Assembly (NCBI GenBank): GCA_024103005.1
Contig: JAGFJA010000008.1
Location: forward strand, 1 to 64,000
DNA from: Saprospiraceae bacterium
GTDB lineage: Bacteria > Bacteroidota > Bacteroidia > Chitinophagales > Saprospiraceae
Reading direction: 5' to 3'
DNA: 64,000 bases
Shown: positions 8,655 through 17,719 of the stretch, piece after piece
Layout: each line of letters opens with the position of its first letter
Numbering within the stretch: position 1 is the first letter of the stretch
Translations under genes and position numbers: made by a program
Notes under the pieces: model-generated
Told to the model about the DNA's origin: nothing
What the model saw: only the letters and a program-made list of their open reading frames with translations
The model's database searches: none

Positions 8655-9410
8655 ATGGAACCATACGTAAAGAGTACTGTAAAATCAGATCGCATTGAAA
8701 TAGAGTTTTTTCATCCAGCCGGAAATTCACTTCCCGGCCACCTTCTGACCGAACTGACAAATAAGATTAAAGAAGCAGATGAAGCCGCTCCGAATGTCAT
8801 TTTACTCAAAAGTGCCGGAGACAGGGCATTTTGCGCCGGCGCCAGCTTCGACGAATTGACAGCTATAAGCAATGAAGAGGAAGGCATGACCTTCTTTTCA
8901 GGCTTTGCAAATGTCATCAATGCCATGCGCATGAGTAGCAAGATCATACTGACCAGAGTTCAGGGAAAGGCGGTCGGAGGAGGCGTGGGCATTTTAGCTG
9001 CCTCAGATCATGTCATTGCATCCAAATATGCATCCATTCGTCTCAGTGAACTTGCAATAGGTATAGGCCCCTTTGTCATCGGACCGGCAGTAGAACGAAA
9101 GACAGGCTTATCCGCATTTGCCAAGATGTCACTCACCCCCGATGAATGGCAGACTGCACAGTGGGCAGGGCAACATAACCTGATGCAGGAAGTATTTGAT
9201 ACGGTCGAACAGGTGGACCAATATATTGAAACTCTTATTAAAGCCTGGAATAGTTACAGCCCTGCTGCTTTAGCTGAATTGAAAAAAATATTCTGGCAGG
9301 GAACAGACCACTGGAATCAGTTGCTGACAGAAAGAGCTAAAATCTCGGGAAAGCTAGTATTGAGTCCATTTACGCGCAATGCCATCAATGCGTTTAAAAA
9401 TAAAGCCTGA
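8655..9410 (+). CDS. Enoyl-CoA hydratase/isomerase family protein (crotonase fold)
   Basis: 251 aa, typical crotonase length. The CoA-binding and oxyanion-hole elements are visible: 'DRAFCAGASFDEL' near residue 58 and 'GKAVGGGVGILAASDHVIAS' near residue 105. A glutamate of type 'LSELAIGIGPF' follows, in the place of catalytic or structural Glu. Located 14 bp after paaZ on the same strand, it probably acts on CoA intermediates of phenylacetate degradation (PaaF/PaaG-like) or related beta-oxidation. The exact reaction cannot be fixed from sequence. Confidence 0.85.
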   Translation: MEPYVKSTVKSDRIEIEFFHPAGNSLPGHLLTELTNKIKEADEAAPNVILLKSAGDRAFCAGASFDELTAISNEEEGMTFFSGFANVINAMRMSSKIILTRVQGKAVGGGVGILAASDHVIASKYASIRLSELAIGIGPFVIGPAVERKTGLSAFAKMSLTPDEWQTAQWAGQHNLMQEVFDTVEQVDQYIETLIKAWNSYSPAALAELKKIFWQGTDHWNQLLTERAKISGKLVLSPFTRNAINAFKNKA

Positions 9411-9446
9411 ACACAATAACTAAGACTTTAAATAGAAATATTAAAT

Positions 9447-10027
9447 ATGCAATATCTTAAAACCTTTGTCAATGAGGTCCAAATAGAATTTATCAACGAC
9501 TGGATAGGTACAGAAATCGTTATCGTCAATGGAAAGGAGGTTTCCCGAAAATATAGTGTTTTCGGGACCCAACATTATTTTACCATAAAAGAAAACGGCG
9601 AAGATGTGAATTACATTATCACTTCCCGTTTTGCAGGCGAAATTTATTTTGACATTATCCGTAACGGAGTTATGGTTAAACAGGGATTGGTTCTTGCCTG
9701 GGGTGAGAGAGAAGTCAATAAAAGTAAAAAAATGGTCTCAAACTGCTGCACCAGTATAAATTAAATGAAGCGATGGAAGAGCTGAAAAGAGCCGAAATGG
9801 CGGATCGGTTTGACGCTTCCATTCCCTTGTATCAGGCGTGTATCTATTCGTTACAGGAAAAGACAGAAGAAGGCTTCCGATGTATCCAAAGAGCTATTGA
9901 AAAAGGCCTTCCGGATGAAAGCCTCATTGATACACTCGATCAGTTGGCTTATCTGAGGATCCAGCCTTCCTTCGAAGCATTCAAAGCCTCAGGATTTACT
10001 ACCTTCCATTTCTCTGAAAAAAAATAA
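9447..10027 (+). pseudogene. Conserved TPR-like protein gene interrupted by a -1 frameshift at a seven-A run
   Basis: Two frames that appear to be one gene. The first (9447-9764, 105 aa; beta-rich, 'YIITSRFAGEIYFDIIRNG') ends in unrelated residues after the A7 tract at about 9726-9732. In the -1 frame the sequence continues directly with 'GLKLLHQYKLNEAMEELKRAE', then a TPR-like helical pair ('FDASIPLYQACIYSLQEKTEEGFRCIQRAIEKGL') and 'LAYLRIQPSFEAFKASGF' up to 10027. One extra A would join them into a protein of about 193 aa. The C-terminal layout matches Bacteroidota TPR proteins I know only as uncharacterised. The change could be a real mutation, polymerase slippage or a sequencing error. 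It follows the paa genes by about 36 bp. Confidence 0.7.
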
Positions 10028-10032
10028 CATAA

Positions 10033-10052
10033 AAGTTAGGTTAATCTAACTT
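10033..10052 (+). promoter_or_regulatory. DtxR/MntR-like operator upstream of the Nramp transporter
   Basis: 20-bp palindrome with arms AAGTTAG and CTAACTT; nine of the ten symmetric pairs match. The inner TTAGGTTAATCTAAC closely resembles the DtxR/IdeR box (TTAGGTTAG...CTAACC type). It lies where the -33 element of the adjacent promoter should be, so a metal-bound DtxR/MntR-family repressor would block transcription. No such regulator gene is in this window. Confidence 0.75.
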
Positions 10053-10059
10053 AATTTTT

Positions 10060-10067
10060 TAATTTTG
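10060..10067 (+). promoter_or_regulatory. -7 promoter box of the Nramp-Usp gene
   Basis: TAATTTTG matches TAnnTTTG. It follows the palindrome at 10033-10052 by 7 bp and precedes the start codon by about 85 bp. Confidence 0.6.
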
Positions 10068-10151
10068 CCAACATCTATCAAAGATTGGACCAGAGGAGTT
10101 TATAGGTATAAGGTCCATAAGGCTGCATCACAATAGATTAAAGCAATTAGT

Positions 10152-12035
10152 ATGAGAATCAAGAATGACGAACGATCGCTTTCTGACATTCACGCTTCTG
10201 TAGCGGTGTCAAACAAAAAGGGATTCTGGAAGAAGTTATTTGCTTTTATGGGTCCCGCCTATCTGGTAAGTGTAGGCTATATGGATCCGGGCAACTGGGC
10301 GACCGACCTTGCCGGAGGAAGTCAGTTTGGATATACGCTGATCTGGGTTCTCCTGATGTCCAATATTATGGCATTACTATTGCAAAGTCTTTCGGCACGA
10401 CTTGGTTTGGTTCAGCGACTTGACCTTGCACAGGCTTCACGTGCACATTATCCTCGATTTGTAAACATTTGTCTTTGGATTCTGGCTGAAGTTGCCATTG
10501 CAGCAACCGATCTGGCCGAGGTGCTTGGTATGGCCATCGGTTTACAACTGTTATTTGGGATTCCATTGTTGTGGGGTGTCGGACTGACCGTTCTGGATAC
10601 CTTTCTTTTTCTCATTCTCCAAAACTATGGTGTAAGAAAGATGGAGGCTTTGATTGTCTGCCTGATTGCCATTATAGGCGGTGCCTTCATAGTTGAAATA
10701 TATTTTGCCAAACCTGATTTCGGCGAGGTTGCTTCGGGCTTCATCCCATCCATACCCAACACGACAGCCCTATACATCGCAATCGGTATCATTGGAGCTA
10801 CTGTTATGCCTCATAATCTTTATCTTCATTCCGCTCTGGTGCAGACACGGCGTTTTGACAGGGATGAGAAGGGGCTGAGGAGTGCGATAAAGTATAATCT
10901 CATCGATTCTACGGTGGCACTCAATATGGCGTTTTTTGTCAATGCCGCCATACTGATACTTGCCGCGGCTACTTTTTTCAAAAATGGTATGCACGATGTA
11001 GCTGAGATTCAGGATGCCCATAAATTTTTAGAGCCGGTTCTGGGAAGTAAGCTGGCTCCCATCCTCTTTGCAATTGCACTCATCGCTGCGGGCCAGAGTT
11101 CGACTATTACAGGCACATTAGCAGGGCAGATCGTCATGGAAGGATATCTGAATATCCGGATACAGCCCTGGCTCAGACGTCTGCTGACAAGACTTGTGGC
11201 CATTGTCCCTGCCATGATTGTCATTATGATTTATGGAGATAAAGAAACCGGCCCCATGCTTGTATTCAGTCAGGTCATTCTTTCACTCCAGTTGGGATTT
11301 GCCATTATTCCTCTGATTCATTTTGTATCTGACAAGGAGAAAATGGGCGTCTTCGCCATAAAAATTTGGGCAAAAATTGCATCCTGGCTGATTGCAATTA
11401 TCATTGTCGGATTAAATATCAAACTTGTCATAGACACGCTAACAGAACAATTGACGGGAGCTGACCTGCATCCGTATCTGACATGGCTGGTTATTGTGCC
11501 AATATTCAGCGGAGCAATAATACTATTGCTGTACCTGATACTGAAACCTGTATTCAGCCGGACAACGGTGGTTCAACCCGGCTCACCGCACGGGCAATTT
11601 GTACCTTTGAATATCAGGTCAGAAACACCATTTAAACGCATCGCCATTGCACTTGATTTTTCAAAAATGGACTCCAAATCAGTAAACAGAGCTATGCTTG
11701 AGGGAGGTAAAGGAGCCGAATACCGCCTGATACACATTGTCGAATCAGCAGGAGCCTATATATCCGGAAGTCAATCTCACGACAGAGAGGCATCCTCTGA
11801 TAAAGCCAACCTTTTGCATTATGTGGAGCAACTAACTGCATTGGGTTACAAAGTCGAATATTCACTCGCCTATGGCAATCCCAAGAAGCAAATACCCCGG
11901 ATTGTCCAAGAGTTTGAAGCAGACTTAGTCATCATGGCTGCTCATGGTCATAAATGGTTCCATGACATCATTTTCGGCACGACGGTGGGTGCTGTCCGGC
12001 ATAGAATAGATGTCCCATTATTGGTTGTGAGATAG
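10152..12035 (+). CDS. Nramp-family divalent metal (Mn/Fe) transporter fused to a C-terminal universal stress protein domain
   Basis: 627 aa. Residues 1 to about 470 are an Nramp transporter with many hydrophobic helices and both signature metal-site motifs, DPGNW (first transmembrane segment) and MPHNLYLHS (sixth). Residues of about 490-627 form a UspA domain (FKRIAIALDFS..., MAAHGHKWFHDIIFGTTVGAVRHRIDVPLLVVR region) with the GxxG-type nucleotide loop partly changed. Plain MntH is about 410-450 aa, so the C-terminal Usp is an extra cytosolic module that may sense ATP or stress. Proton-coupled Mn2+/Fe2+ import across the inner membrane is expected. The DtxR-like operator supports repression by metal. 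Confidence 0.92.
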   Translation: MRIKNDERSLSDIHASVAVSNKKGFWKKLFAFMGPAYLVSVGYMDPGNWATDLAGGSQFGYTLIWVLLMSNIMALLLQSLSARLGLVQRLDLAQASRAHYPRFVNICLWILAEVAIAATDLAEVLGMAIGLQLLFGIPLLWGVGLTVLDTFLFLILQNYGVRKMEALIVCLIAIIGGAFIVEIYFAKPDFGEVASGFIPSIPNTTALYIAIGIIGATVMPHNLYLHSALVQTRRFDRDEKGLRSAIKYNLIDSTVALNMAFFVNAAILILAAATFFKNGMHDVAEIQDAHKFLEPVLGSKLAPILFAIALIAAGQSSTITGTLAGQIVMEGYLNIRIQPWLRRLLTRLVAIVPAMIVIMIYGDKETGPMLVFSQVILSLQLGFAIIPLIHFVSDKEKMGVFAIKIWAKIASWLIAIIIVGLNIKLVIDTLTEQLTGADLHPYLTWLVIVPIFSGAIILLLYLILKPVFSRTTVVQPGSPHGQFVPLNIRSETPFKRIAIALDFSKMDSKSVNRAMLEGGKGAEYRLIHIVESAGAYISGSQSHDREASSDKANLLHYVEQLTALGYKVEYSLAYGNPKKQIPRIVQEFEADLVIMAAHGHKWFHDIIFGTTVGAVRHRIDVPLLVVR

Positions 12036-12094
12036 AAAAATCATCTAAGGAAAAAGAATAACCTGTAAAAGATCGGCAAGAGCCTGGACTTCGG

Positions 12095-12313
12095 TTATTC
12101 CCAGACAGCTCTGTTATTTCGTTTCAGGTATTTACGGATATTGACCCAGAAGGCAAGGAAAAGATATCCCAGAAAAGAAGAACCAAGGGTAGCACAACTC
12201 AGGTAAATAAAATAAAGTCTAACACGGGTCGTTGAAACGCCTATCTTCTCACCGATGTATGAACAAACGCCGAATAATGATTTTTCAACTAAATTTTTAA
12301 AATAAAAATCCAT
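12095..12313 (-). CDS. Small PspC-domain membrane protein
   Basis: 72 aa. The N-terminal 'KSLFGVCSYIGEKIGVSTTRVRLYFIYLS' region is the PspC signature (G-V-C-ygIaeylgv...vRl), followed by one hydrophobic segment (FLGYLFLAFWVNI) and a basic tail. PspC proteins are inner-membrane stress-response partners; a single-domain version such as this is common in Bacteroidota. It faces the Nramp gene convergently. Confidence 0.8.
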   Translation of the reverse strand: MDFYFKNLVEKSLFGVCSYIGEKIGVSTTRVRLYFIYLSCATLGSSFLGYLFLAFWVNIRKYLKRNNRAVWE

Positions 12314-12478
12314 TTTGACCGGGATTTAATCCGAACATGATAGACAAAATTAATAGAAATTTGAAAAAACGCCATATAAATAAAATAGATTTTATAACTT
12401 CACGCCCGTTTTAGAGGTAATATTTTGAATTAAAACCTTCTAAACAAGGCATAATCAATGGATTAAGCACTCAGTGAG

Positions 12479-12564
12479 GCCCACGTGATGAAATTGGTAG
12501 ACATGCAATCTTGAGGGGGTTGTGGACTACGTCCGTGCCGGTTCGAATCCGGCCGTGGGCACCA
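12479..12564 (+). tRNA. tRNA-Leu(GAG), CCA encoded
   Basis: Acceptor arms GCCCACG and CGTGGGC pair perfectly. The anticodon stem is CAATC/GGTTG with loop TTGAGGG, giving anticodon GAG. There is a long variable arm and a T-loop GGTTCGAATCC. Discriminator A (12561) and CCA (12562-12564) are encoded. Confidence 0.95.
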
Positions 12565-12817
12565 TTTAATTTCTTTTAATCATCCGTTCGTCATTTATCT
12601 TTCTCCGTCATTTCTATCCTGTTACAGTAGCTATAATGCCCTCTTGGCGTTGTATTCAATGGATATGGGAATTTCTGTTTCCTCAAAATAAAAATCAATT
12701 CCCTGCATGAAGAAAAGTATTGACGGGACACCATATTATATATTTTCCGTACGTTTGAGGATAGGAATTTTTTCGTAAATGATTTATGGTAAAATTCCGG
12801 CAGAATAATATACACGA

Positions 12818-14185
12818 ATGAAAAAAAGTACTATATGGATCCTGGTCTCACTGATGAGTATTGCACTCTTCGGTCTGGCCGGCATACAATATTACTGGAT
12901 TTCAAGTGCTATCCAATCCTCTGAAGAAAAGTTTCAAACCGATGTATTCGACGTACTCAACAAGGTAGCCGATCAACTCCGCAATGATGAGCGTTACCGA
13001 ATGTACCAGCAAACCTTTGGCGGGAAGGCCAACAGCCGATCGATGGCCGACGAATTTGAATATGAAAGTCTCCGCAGAATGTTTAACGAAACCAGTCTGG
13101 CAGAGAGAATTAAGATCAAACAGCTCAATTATTATATAAAAACCTTCCTTGCCGATAAAAATATTACGGATGAATATACCTATGGTGTCTATAGTCAGTC
13201 CGCCAAGAGCTTTGTCATCCTCAACAATTATTACGCTGTAGCCAATTTCAATAAAAACGTGTACCATGACAACATGGACCAGGGGTTGTACAATACAAAA
13301 TTCAAGGTGTCCATTTTTAATGATAGCGGGAGCATAGAACACGGCCAATTGATGATTTATTTTCCCCATCGATCCTCTTTCCGTCCAATATGGGGTATTG
13401 TACTAAGTTCTATTTTATTTACGGCCATCATCCTGTTTACTTTCATCTTCACCATTTATGAAATCGTGACTCAAAAGAAGCTGTCAAAAATGAAAAATGA
13501 TTTTATCAACAATATGACGCACGAATTCAAGACACCTATTGCCACGATCAGCCTTTCAAGTGACAGCATCTCAAACCCCAATATCATCAACAATCCGGAG
13601 AAAATTCAGCGATTTGTGGATATCATCAAACAAGAAAATTCAAGGATGCTCAATCAGGTCGAAACAGTGCTCCAAATGGCGCAAATCGACCGCAAAAAAC
13701 TCAAATTGAACATTACTGAAGTTCATCTGAATGAAGTCGTAAAGACGGCCGTAGAACATATCAATCTGCAGGTTGAACAGAAAAACGGATATATTGAATC
13801 ATTTTATGATGCTCATCCCGATATCATTCAAGGCGACCTCACTCATGTGTCAAATATGATACATAATCTTCTTGACAATGCCAATAAGTATTCGCCAGAA
13901 TATCCTGAAATCACTGTAACTACGAAAAATAAAGAGAATGGCATTGAAGTAATTATTAGTGATAAAGGAATTGGAATGACCAAGGAACAGCGCAAACACA
14001 TTTTTGATAAATTCTACCGAGTTACCACCGGCAACCTGCACGATGTCAAAGGGTTCGGTCTGGGACTTAGTTATGTAAAGGATATGATTACCGCTCACAA
14101 AGGCACAGTTAATGTCAAATCTGAACTCGGCAAGGGCAGCTCATTTACACTTTATTTCCCCTACAAACAACAAATAGAGGAATAA
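12818..14185 (+). CDS. Membrane sensor histidine kinase (RprX-like)
   Basis: 455 aa. The first transmembrane segment is at about 5-28 and the second at about 190-215 (GIVLSSILFTAIILFTFIF), enclosing a periplasmic sensor region of about 160 aa. The HisKA domain has the phospho-acceptor His235 in NNMTHEFKTPIATI. The HATPase domain shows the N box (NLLDNANKYSP), G1 (DKGIGM) and G2 (GFGLGLSYV). The response regulator gene starts 36 bp downstream. The pair is organised like RprXY of Bacteroides. The signal is unknown. Confidence 0.9.
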   Translation: MKKSTIWILVSLMSIALFGLAGIQYYWISSAIQSSEEKFQTDVFDVLNKVADQLRNDERYRMYQQTFGGKANSRSMADEFEYESLRRMFNETSLAERIKIKQLNYYIKTFLADKNITDEYTYGVYSQSAKSFVILNNYYAVANFNKNVYHDNMDQGLYNTKFKVSIFNDSGSIEHGQLMIYFPHRSSFRPIWGIVLSSILFTAIILFTFIFTIYEIVTQKKLSKMKNDFINNMTHEFKTPIATISLSSDSISNPNIINNPEKIQRFVDIIKQENSRMLNQVETVLQMAQIDRKKLKLNITEVHLNEVVKTAVEHINLQVEQKNGYIESFYDAHPDIIQGDLTHVSNMIHNLLDNANKYSPEYPEITVTTKNKENGIEVIISDKGIGMTKEQRKHIFDKFYRVTTGNLHDVKGFGLGLSYVKDMITAHKGTVNVKSELGKGSSFTLYFPYKQQIEE

Positions 14186-14221
14186 TTTACGTTATAATTG
14201 AAATAAAATAAAAAGATTTCT

Positions 14222-14938
14222 ATGAGTTCAAATGCACAAAAGATTTTATTAGTTGAAGACGATCAAAATTTTGGTGATGTTTTGAAAAGTTATCTCGAGA
14301 TGAATGACTATGAAGTTCACTTGGGTAAGGATGGCGTTTCAGGGATGGAATTATACCGTAAGACAAAGTATGATCTGGCAATATTCGACGTAATGATGCC
14401 CAGAAAAGATGGTCTTACTCTTGCCAGTGAAATCAGGGAAAAAGATAAGGATTTGCCAATCATTTTCTTGACAGCAAAGAATATGAAAGAAGATATCTTA
14501 CAGGGTTTCCGCGTAGGAGCTGATGACTACATAACCAAACCTTTTTCTTCAGAAGAGTTATTGCTCCGTATCCAGGCATTGCTTAAAAGAAGCGCGCCTA
14601 AGGCAGAGCCAGAGGATGAAACAACACACTATACCATAGGAAAATACACTTTCAATTACCCGTTACGCATATTGACCTACACCCCCGAACCAAACGATGA
14701 GGAAAAATTGTCACCAAAGGAAGCGATGTTGCTGAGGATGTTCTGCAAAAGACAGAATAATGTTTTGGAACGTTCAGAAGCACTGACCAAAATCTGGGGT
14801 GAGGACAATTACTTTACTGCCCGGAGCATGGATGTATTCATCACAAAGTTGCGCAAATACCTTAAAAAAGACGAAAATATTGAAATCGTCAATATTCATG
14901 GAAATGGATTCCAGCTTCTGGTAAGGGAACCTACCTGA
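14222..14938 (+). CDS. OmpR-family response regulator (RprY-like)
   Basis: 238 aa. The receiver domain has an acidic pocket (VEDDQNF), phospho-acceptor Asp56 in IFDVMMPRKDG, a switch Thr in IIFLTAKN and the conserved Lys in YITKPF. The C-terminal winged-helix DNA-binding domain ends 'MDVFITKLRKYLKKD...IVNIHGNGFQLLV'. The receiver part is strikingly like Bacteroides RprY. It partners the kinase just upstream. Confidence 0.9.
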   Translation: MSSNAQKILLVEDDQNFGDVLKSYLEMNDYEVHLGKDGVSGMELYRKTKYDLAIFDVMMPRKDGLTLASEIREKDKDLPIIFLTAKNMKEDILQGFRVGADDYITKPFSSEELLLRIQALLKRSAPKAEPEDETTHYTIGKYTFNYPLRILTYTPEPNDEEKLSPKEAMLLRMFCKRQNNVLERSEALTKIWGEDNYFTARSMDVFITKLRKYLKKDENIEIVNIHGNGFQLLVREPT

Positions 14939-14994
14939 TGCCTATTATCTAATGCCACCTTTTGTCAGGGGATTCTTTTGCCTGATACTAAAAT

Positions 14995-16344
14995 TCATTT
15001 GAGATTTGAACCCAGTTCTTTTCTCACGTCTATGCCCCCAAAGTTACCACTGGTCATAATCAACAGAACAGTATCCTCCAATGGCATATTCAGAAGACTT
15101 GACCTTAAGACATTTGTCTCCATGATAATCTGAATATCATTTCTTTTAAAAGCATCAACAAGGAATGCAGGTTCGGCTATATCCATTTGCTTGGCAATGG
15201 CAGTAGCAGGATTATAGAAAATAATAGCAGTATCGGCTTCATCCAGTGAATGAGCATATTGAGGAATAAAATCCTTATTCAGACTCGAAAAAGTATGCAG
15301 CTCTAAGACGGCAATCAGTTTTCTGTGCGGATATCTCTCCCTGACAGCACGTACAGTGGCATCGACCTTTGATGGTGCATGAGCAAAATCAAAATAGGTG
15401 ACATGATGATTATTTTCCCGGATTACCTCCAATCGCCGTGCCGGACCGGGCATGGTACGAATGCCCTTGATAAACTGCCGGTCAGTCATCCCAAGTTGTC
15501 GGACAACATGATAGGCGGCACACATATTTTCAAAGTTATGCTTGCCAAAAAAGTGAACCGGAACTTTTTGATTATTAATTAATACATAGCATTCATCCTC
15601 TTCCACCGAGTATGACAGCGCAGTGTATCCAATTTTCTTCCCCGGATGACGGTCGGCGATTGCCTTTAAGTCCGGATCCTCTTCATAATAAATCAAAGTC
15701 CCCCTGCTAAGTGTGTCTTCAGCCAAGAGTTCAAACTGATGCTTGTAAAGGTCGTGAGTGGGAAAAACATTGATGTGATCCCATGCAATCCCCGTTATGA
15801 CAGTAAAGTGAGGCTGATAATGCAGAAACTTGGGTCGTAAATCCAGTGGCGACGCCGTGTATTCATCGCCTTCAAATACTGCTATTGGAGCATCGGACAA
15901 CCTGACCATATTGCCAAAACCTTCTAATTGGGCACCTACCAGATAATCAGCATCTATCTTTGCAGATCGCAGCAAATGAAGTACCATTGAAGTCGTTGTC
16001 GTCTTACCGTGACTTCCCGCTATAACCACTCTTGTTTTATCTTTTGCATGCCGAAACATGAATTCCGGGAAAGACAGAATATTGAGGTTGAGTTGCTGAG
16101 CGCGGATCAGCTCCTCATTGTCATGTCTTGCATGCATACCAAGAATAATGAGGTCGAGACCGGAATGAATTCTTTCGGGATGCCATCCCATTTCAGCCGG
16201 GAGAATTCCCTTAGCTCTCAAACGACTCAGGGCCGGATCATAAATAGCATCGTCACTACCGGTTACTTCGTGACCATTGTCGTGGAGTTCCATAGCCAGA
16301 TTGTGCATGATGGCTCCTCCTATTGCTATCAGATGTATCTTCAA
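14995..16344 (-). CDS. mpl: Mpl-type UDP-N-acetylmuramate:tripeptide ligase (Mur ligase family)
   Basis: 449 aa. An N-terminal Rossmann-like UDP-binding domain begins 'MKIHLIAIGGAIMHNLA'. The central ATP-binding P-loop is GSHGKTTTTSM, followed by 'FEGDEYTASPLD' and 'ITGIAWDHINVFPT', and the C-terminal domain has 'YFDFAHAPSKVDAT'. The GGAIMHNLA start and the absence of the MurC-specific layout favour Mpl, which reattaches recycled murein tripeptide to UDP-MurNAc in the cytoplasm. MurC is the main alternative. Confidence 0.85.
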   Translation of the reverse strand: MKIHLIAIGGAIMHNLAMELHDNGHEVTGSDDAIYDPALSRLRAKGILPAEMGWHPERIHSGLDLIILGMHARHDNEELIRAQQLNLNILSFPEFMFRHAKDKTRVVIAGSHGKTTTTSMVLHLLRSAKIDADYLVGAQLEGFGNMVRLSDAPIAVFEGDEYTASPLDLRPKFLHYQPHFTVITGIAWDHINVFPTHDLYKHQFELLAEDTLSRGTLIYYEEDPDLKAIADRHPGKKIGYTALSYSVEEDECYVLINNQKVPVHFFGKHNFENMCAAYHVVRQLGMTDRQFIKGIRTMPGPARRLEVIRENNHHVTYFDFAHAPSKVDATVRAVRERYPHRKLIAVLELHTFSSLNKDFIPQYAHSLDEADTAIIFYNPATAIAKQMDIAEPAFLVDAFKRNDIQIIMETNVLRSSLLNMPLEDTVLLIMTSGNFGGIDVRKELGSNLK

Positions 16345-16474
16345 AATCTTATTATTGTCTAAATTTGTGAAAAATGCTTTTAATTTGAAATCCGCCCGAA
16401 CCGGCTATGTCAGAATCGACCAAGGAGAATGGGCTTAAAAATGCATCATTGATCTCAATCATCCCTATTGTAAT

Positions 16475-17335
16475 TTATATCCTCAAGAGGTTCAGCTCAT
16501 CCATCGTTCCATTGAAGACGTTGAAATCCAGTCGTTTAGCTATCCCCTTCACCTTGCCTCTATCATTGTGCTGCCAGAAGATCCATCGGCTGTTATCTTC
16601 CAGATCCAGTCCGGAGACATAATAGTGAGCGATCCAAAGAGGATAGTCTGAAAACTTGTCGCTGAGATAGGATTCATAAAATTTTTTAGAAGTATAAATT
16701 ATAGGTTTTTTACCGACTACCTCCTCTATGGTATCCAGCCATTCCTGAAGATTTTTTTCAATGGTTGCCTTATCCATTCCTGCTGTTATTTCAATATCGC
16801 AAACCGGCACCAAATCACCTTCTTCCAATTCTACAGTCTTGAGAAAGAAATCAGCCTGGTCTTTACCACTTTTGTTTGGCAGGAGATAATGGTAAGCGCC
16901 TCTGATAAAATCGTATTTTTTTGCCTGTCGCCAATTGTGATTGAAATATCGGTCTTTCATAGTTCTGCCTTCTGTAGCCTTGATGAAGGCAAAATCAAAC
17001 TTCACGTTATCAGCCTGCGTCTCCTTGAGTATCTTCCAGTTGAGCAAGCCCTGATGAACGGAAACATCAATGCCGTGAATGTCATAAAAAGTCGGCAAAG
17101 AAATACCAAACTCAGGAAATTTAATATAGCTTTTTTTGAACTTTGAAGCCTTCAATTCATTAAAGCATCCGGATAAGTGAAGACTGACCATCACTAACAG
17201 GACAACTATTGTAGAACCCAGGATTACTCTTTTCTCCTTGTTGGTGGCCGAAAGTCTGCCGGTACCTTGACGCCGTTTTGGTGCAGGTCGTGTACTTTTC
17301 TTTTTCTGAGGAGAAATTGCTTTTCGAGTTGCCAT
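16475..17335 (-). CDS. Membrane-anchored GH25 (Chalaropsis-type) lysozyme
   Basis: 286 aa. A very basic N-terminus (KKKSTRPAPKRRQ) is followed by one hydrophobic segment near residues 37-56 that should act as an anchor or signal. The GH25 barrel begins 'GIDVSVHQGLLNW' and includes 'FAFIKATEGRTMKD', the acidic 'CDIEI' at the end of a strand (family DxE catalytic motif), 'PIIYTSKKFYESYL', 'PLWIAHYYV' and 'WIFWQHNDRGKVKGI...DFNVFNG'. It cleaves the MurNAc-GlcNAc bond of peptidoglycan. The neighbouring Mpl gene, same strand 130 bp downstream, deals with recycled murein. Confidence 0.9.
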   Translation of the reverse strand: MATRKAISPQKKKSTRPAPKRRQGTGRLSATNKEKRVILGSTIVVLLVMVSLHLSGCFNELKASKFKKSYIKFPEFGISLPTFYDIHGIDVSVHQGLLNWKILKETQADNVKFDFAFIKATEGRTMKDRYFNHNWRQAKKYDFIRGAYHYLLPNKSGKDQADFFLKTVELEEGDLVPVCDIEITAGMDKATIEKNLQEWLDTIEEVVGKKPIIYTSKKFYESYLSDKFSDYPLWIAHYYVSGLDLEDNSRWIFWQHNDRGKVKGIAKRLDFNVFNGTMDELNLLRI

Positions 17336-17690
17336 CAGCTCATATTGTAGGGCAAATATATAAATATTTTTTATAATATATGAAAATAATTTTCGAAAAA
17401 AGTCTTTCAGGCAGTTCGTTAACTGGTGAATGCCATAATATCACTCCTCATCAATAGAAGGAATTAAGTATAGAATTATATTTTACATTTCCAACAAATA
17501 TTGGTTTCAGAGTTATCGAAATACAGCTAATGTTTACCTACATAAAGTTTTTTATGTCCGCTCCATTCTACCTTTATTTTTATCATAACTCACTATTTTT
17601 CAATGTTATAACAATTAATATTTTCAAACATTATCTCACCTTTTTAAATTGCTTTTTTCTAAACAGTCCGGATTTCTTCCTTAAATCTTG

Positions 17691-17698
17691 TATTTTTG
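17691..17698 (+). promoter_or_regulatory. -7 promoter box for dusB-cca
   Basis: TATTTTTG matches TAnnTTTG, 22 bp before the dusB ATG. No clean -33 box. The rest of the divergent 17336-17719 gap is A/T-rich and shows no other feature. Confidence 0.5.
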
Positions 17699-17719
17699 CG
17701 GCAGTAACCAAAAGAACAG

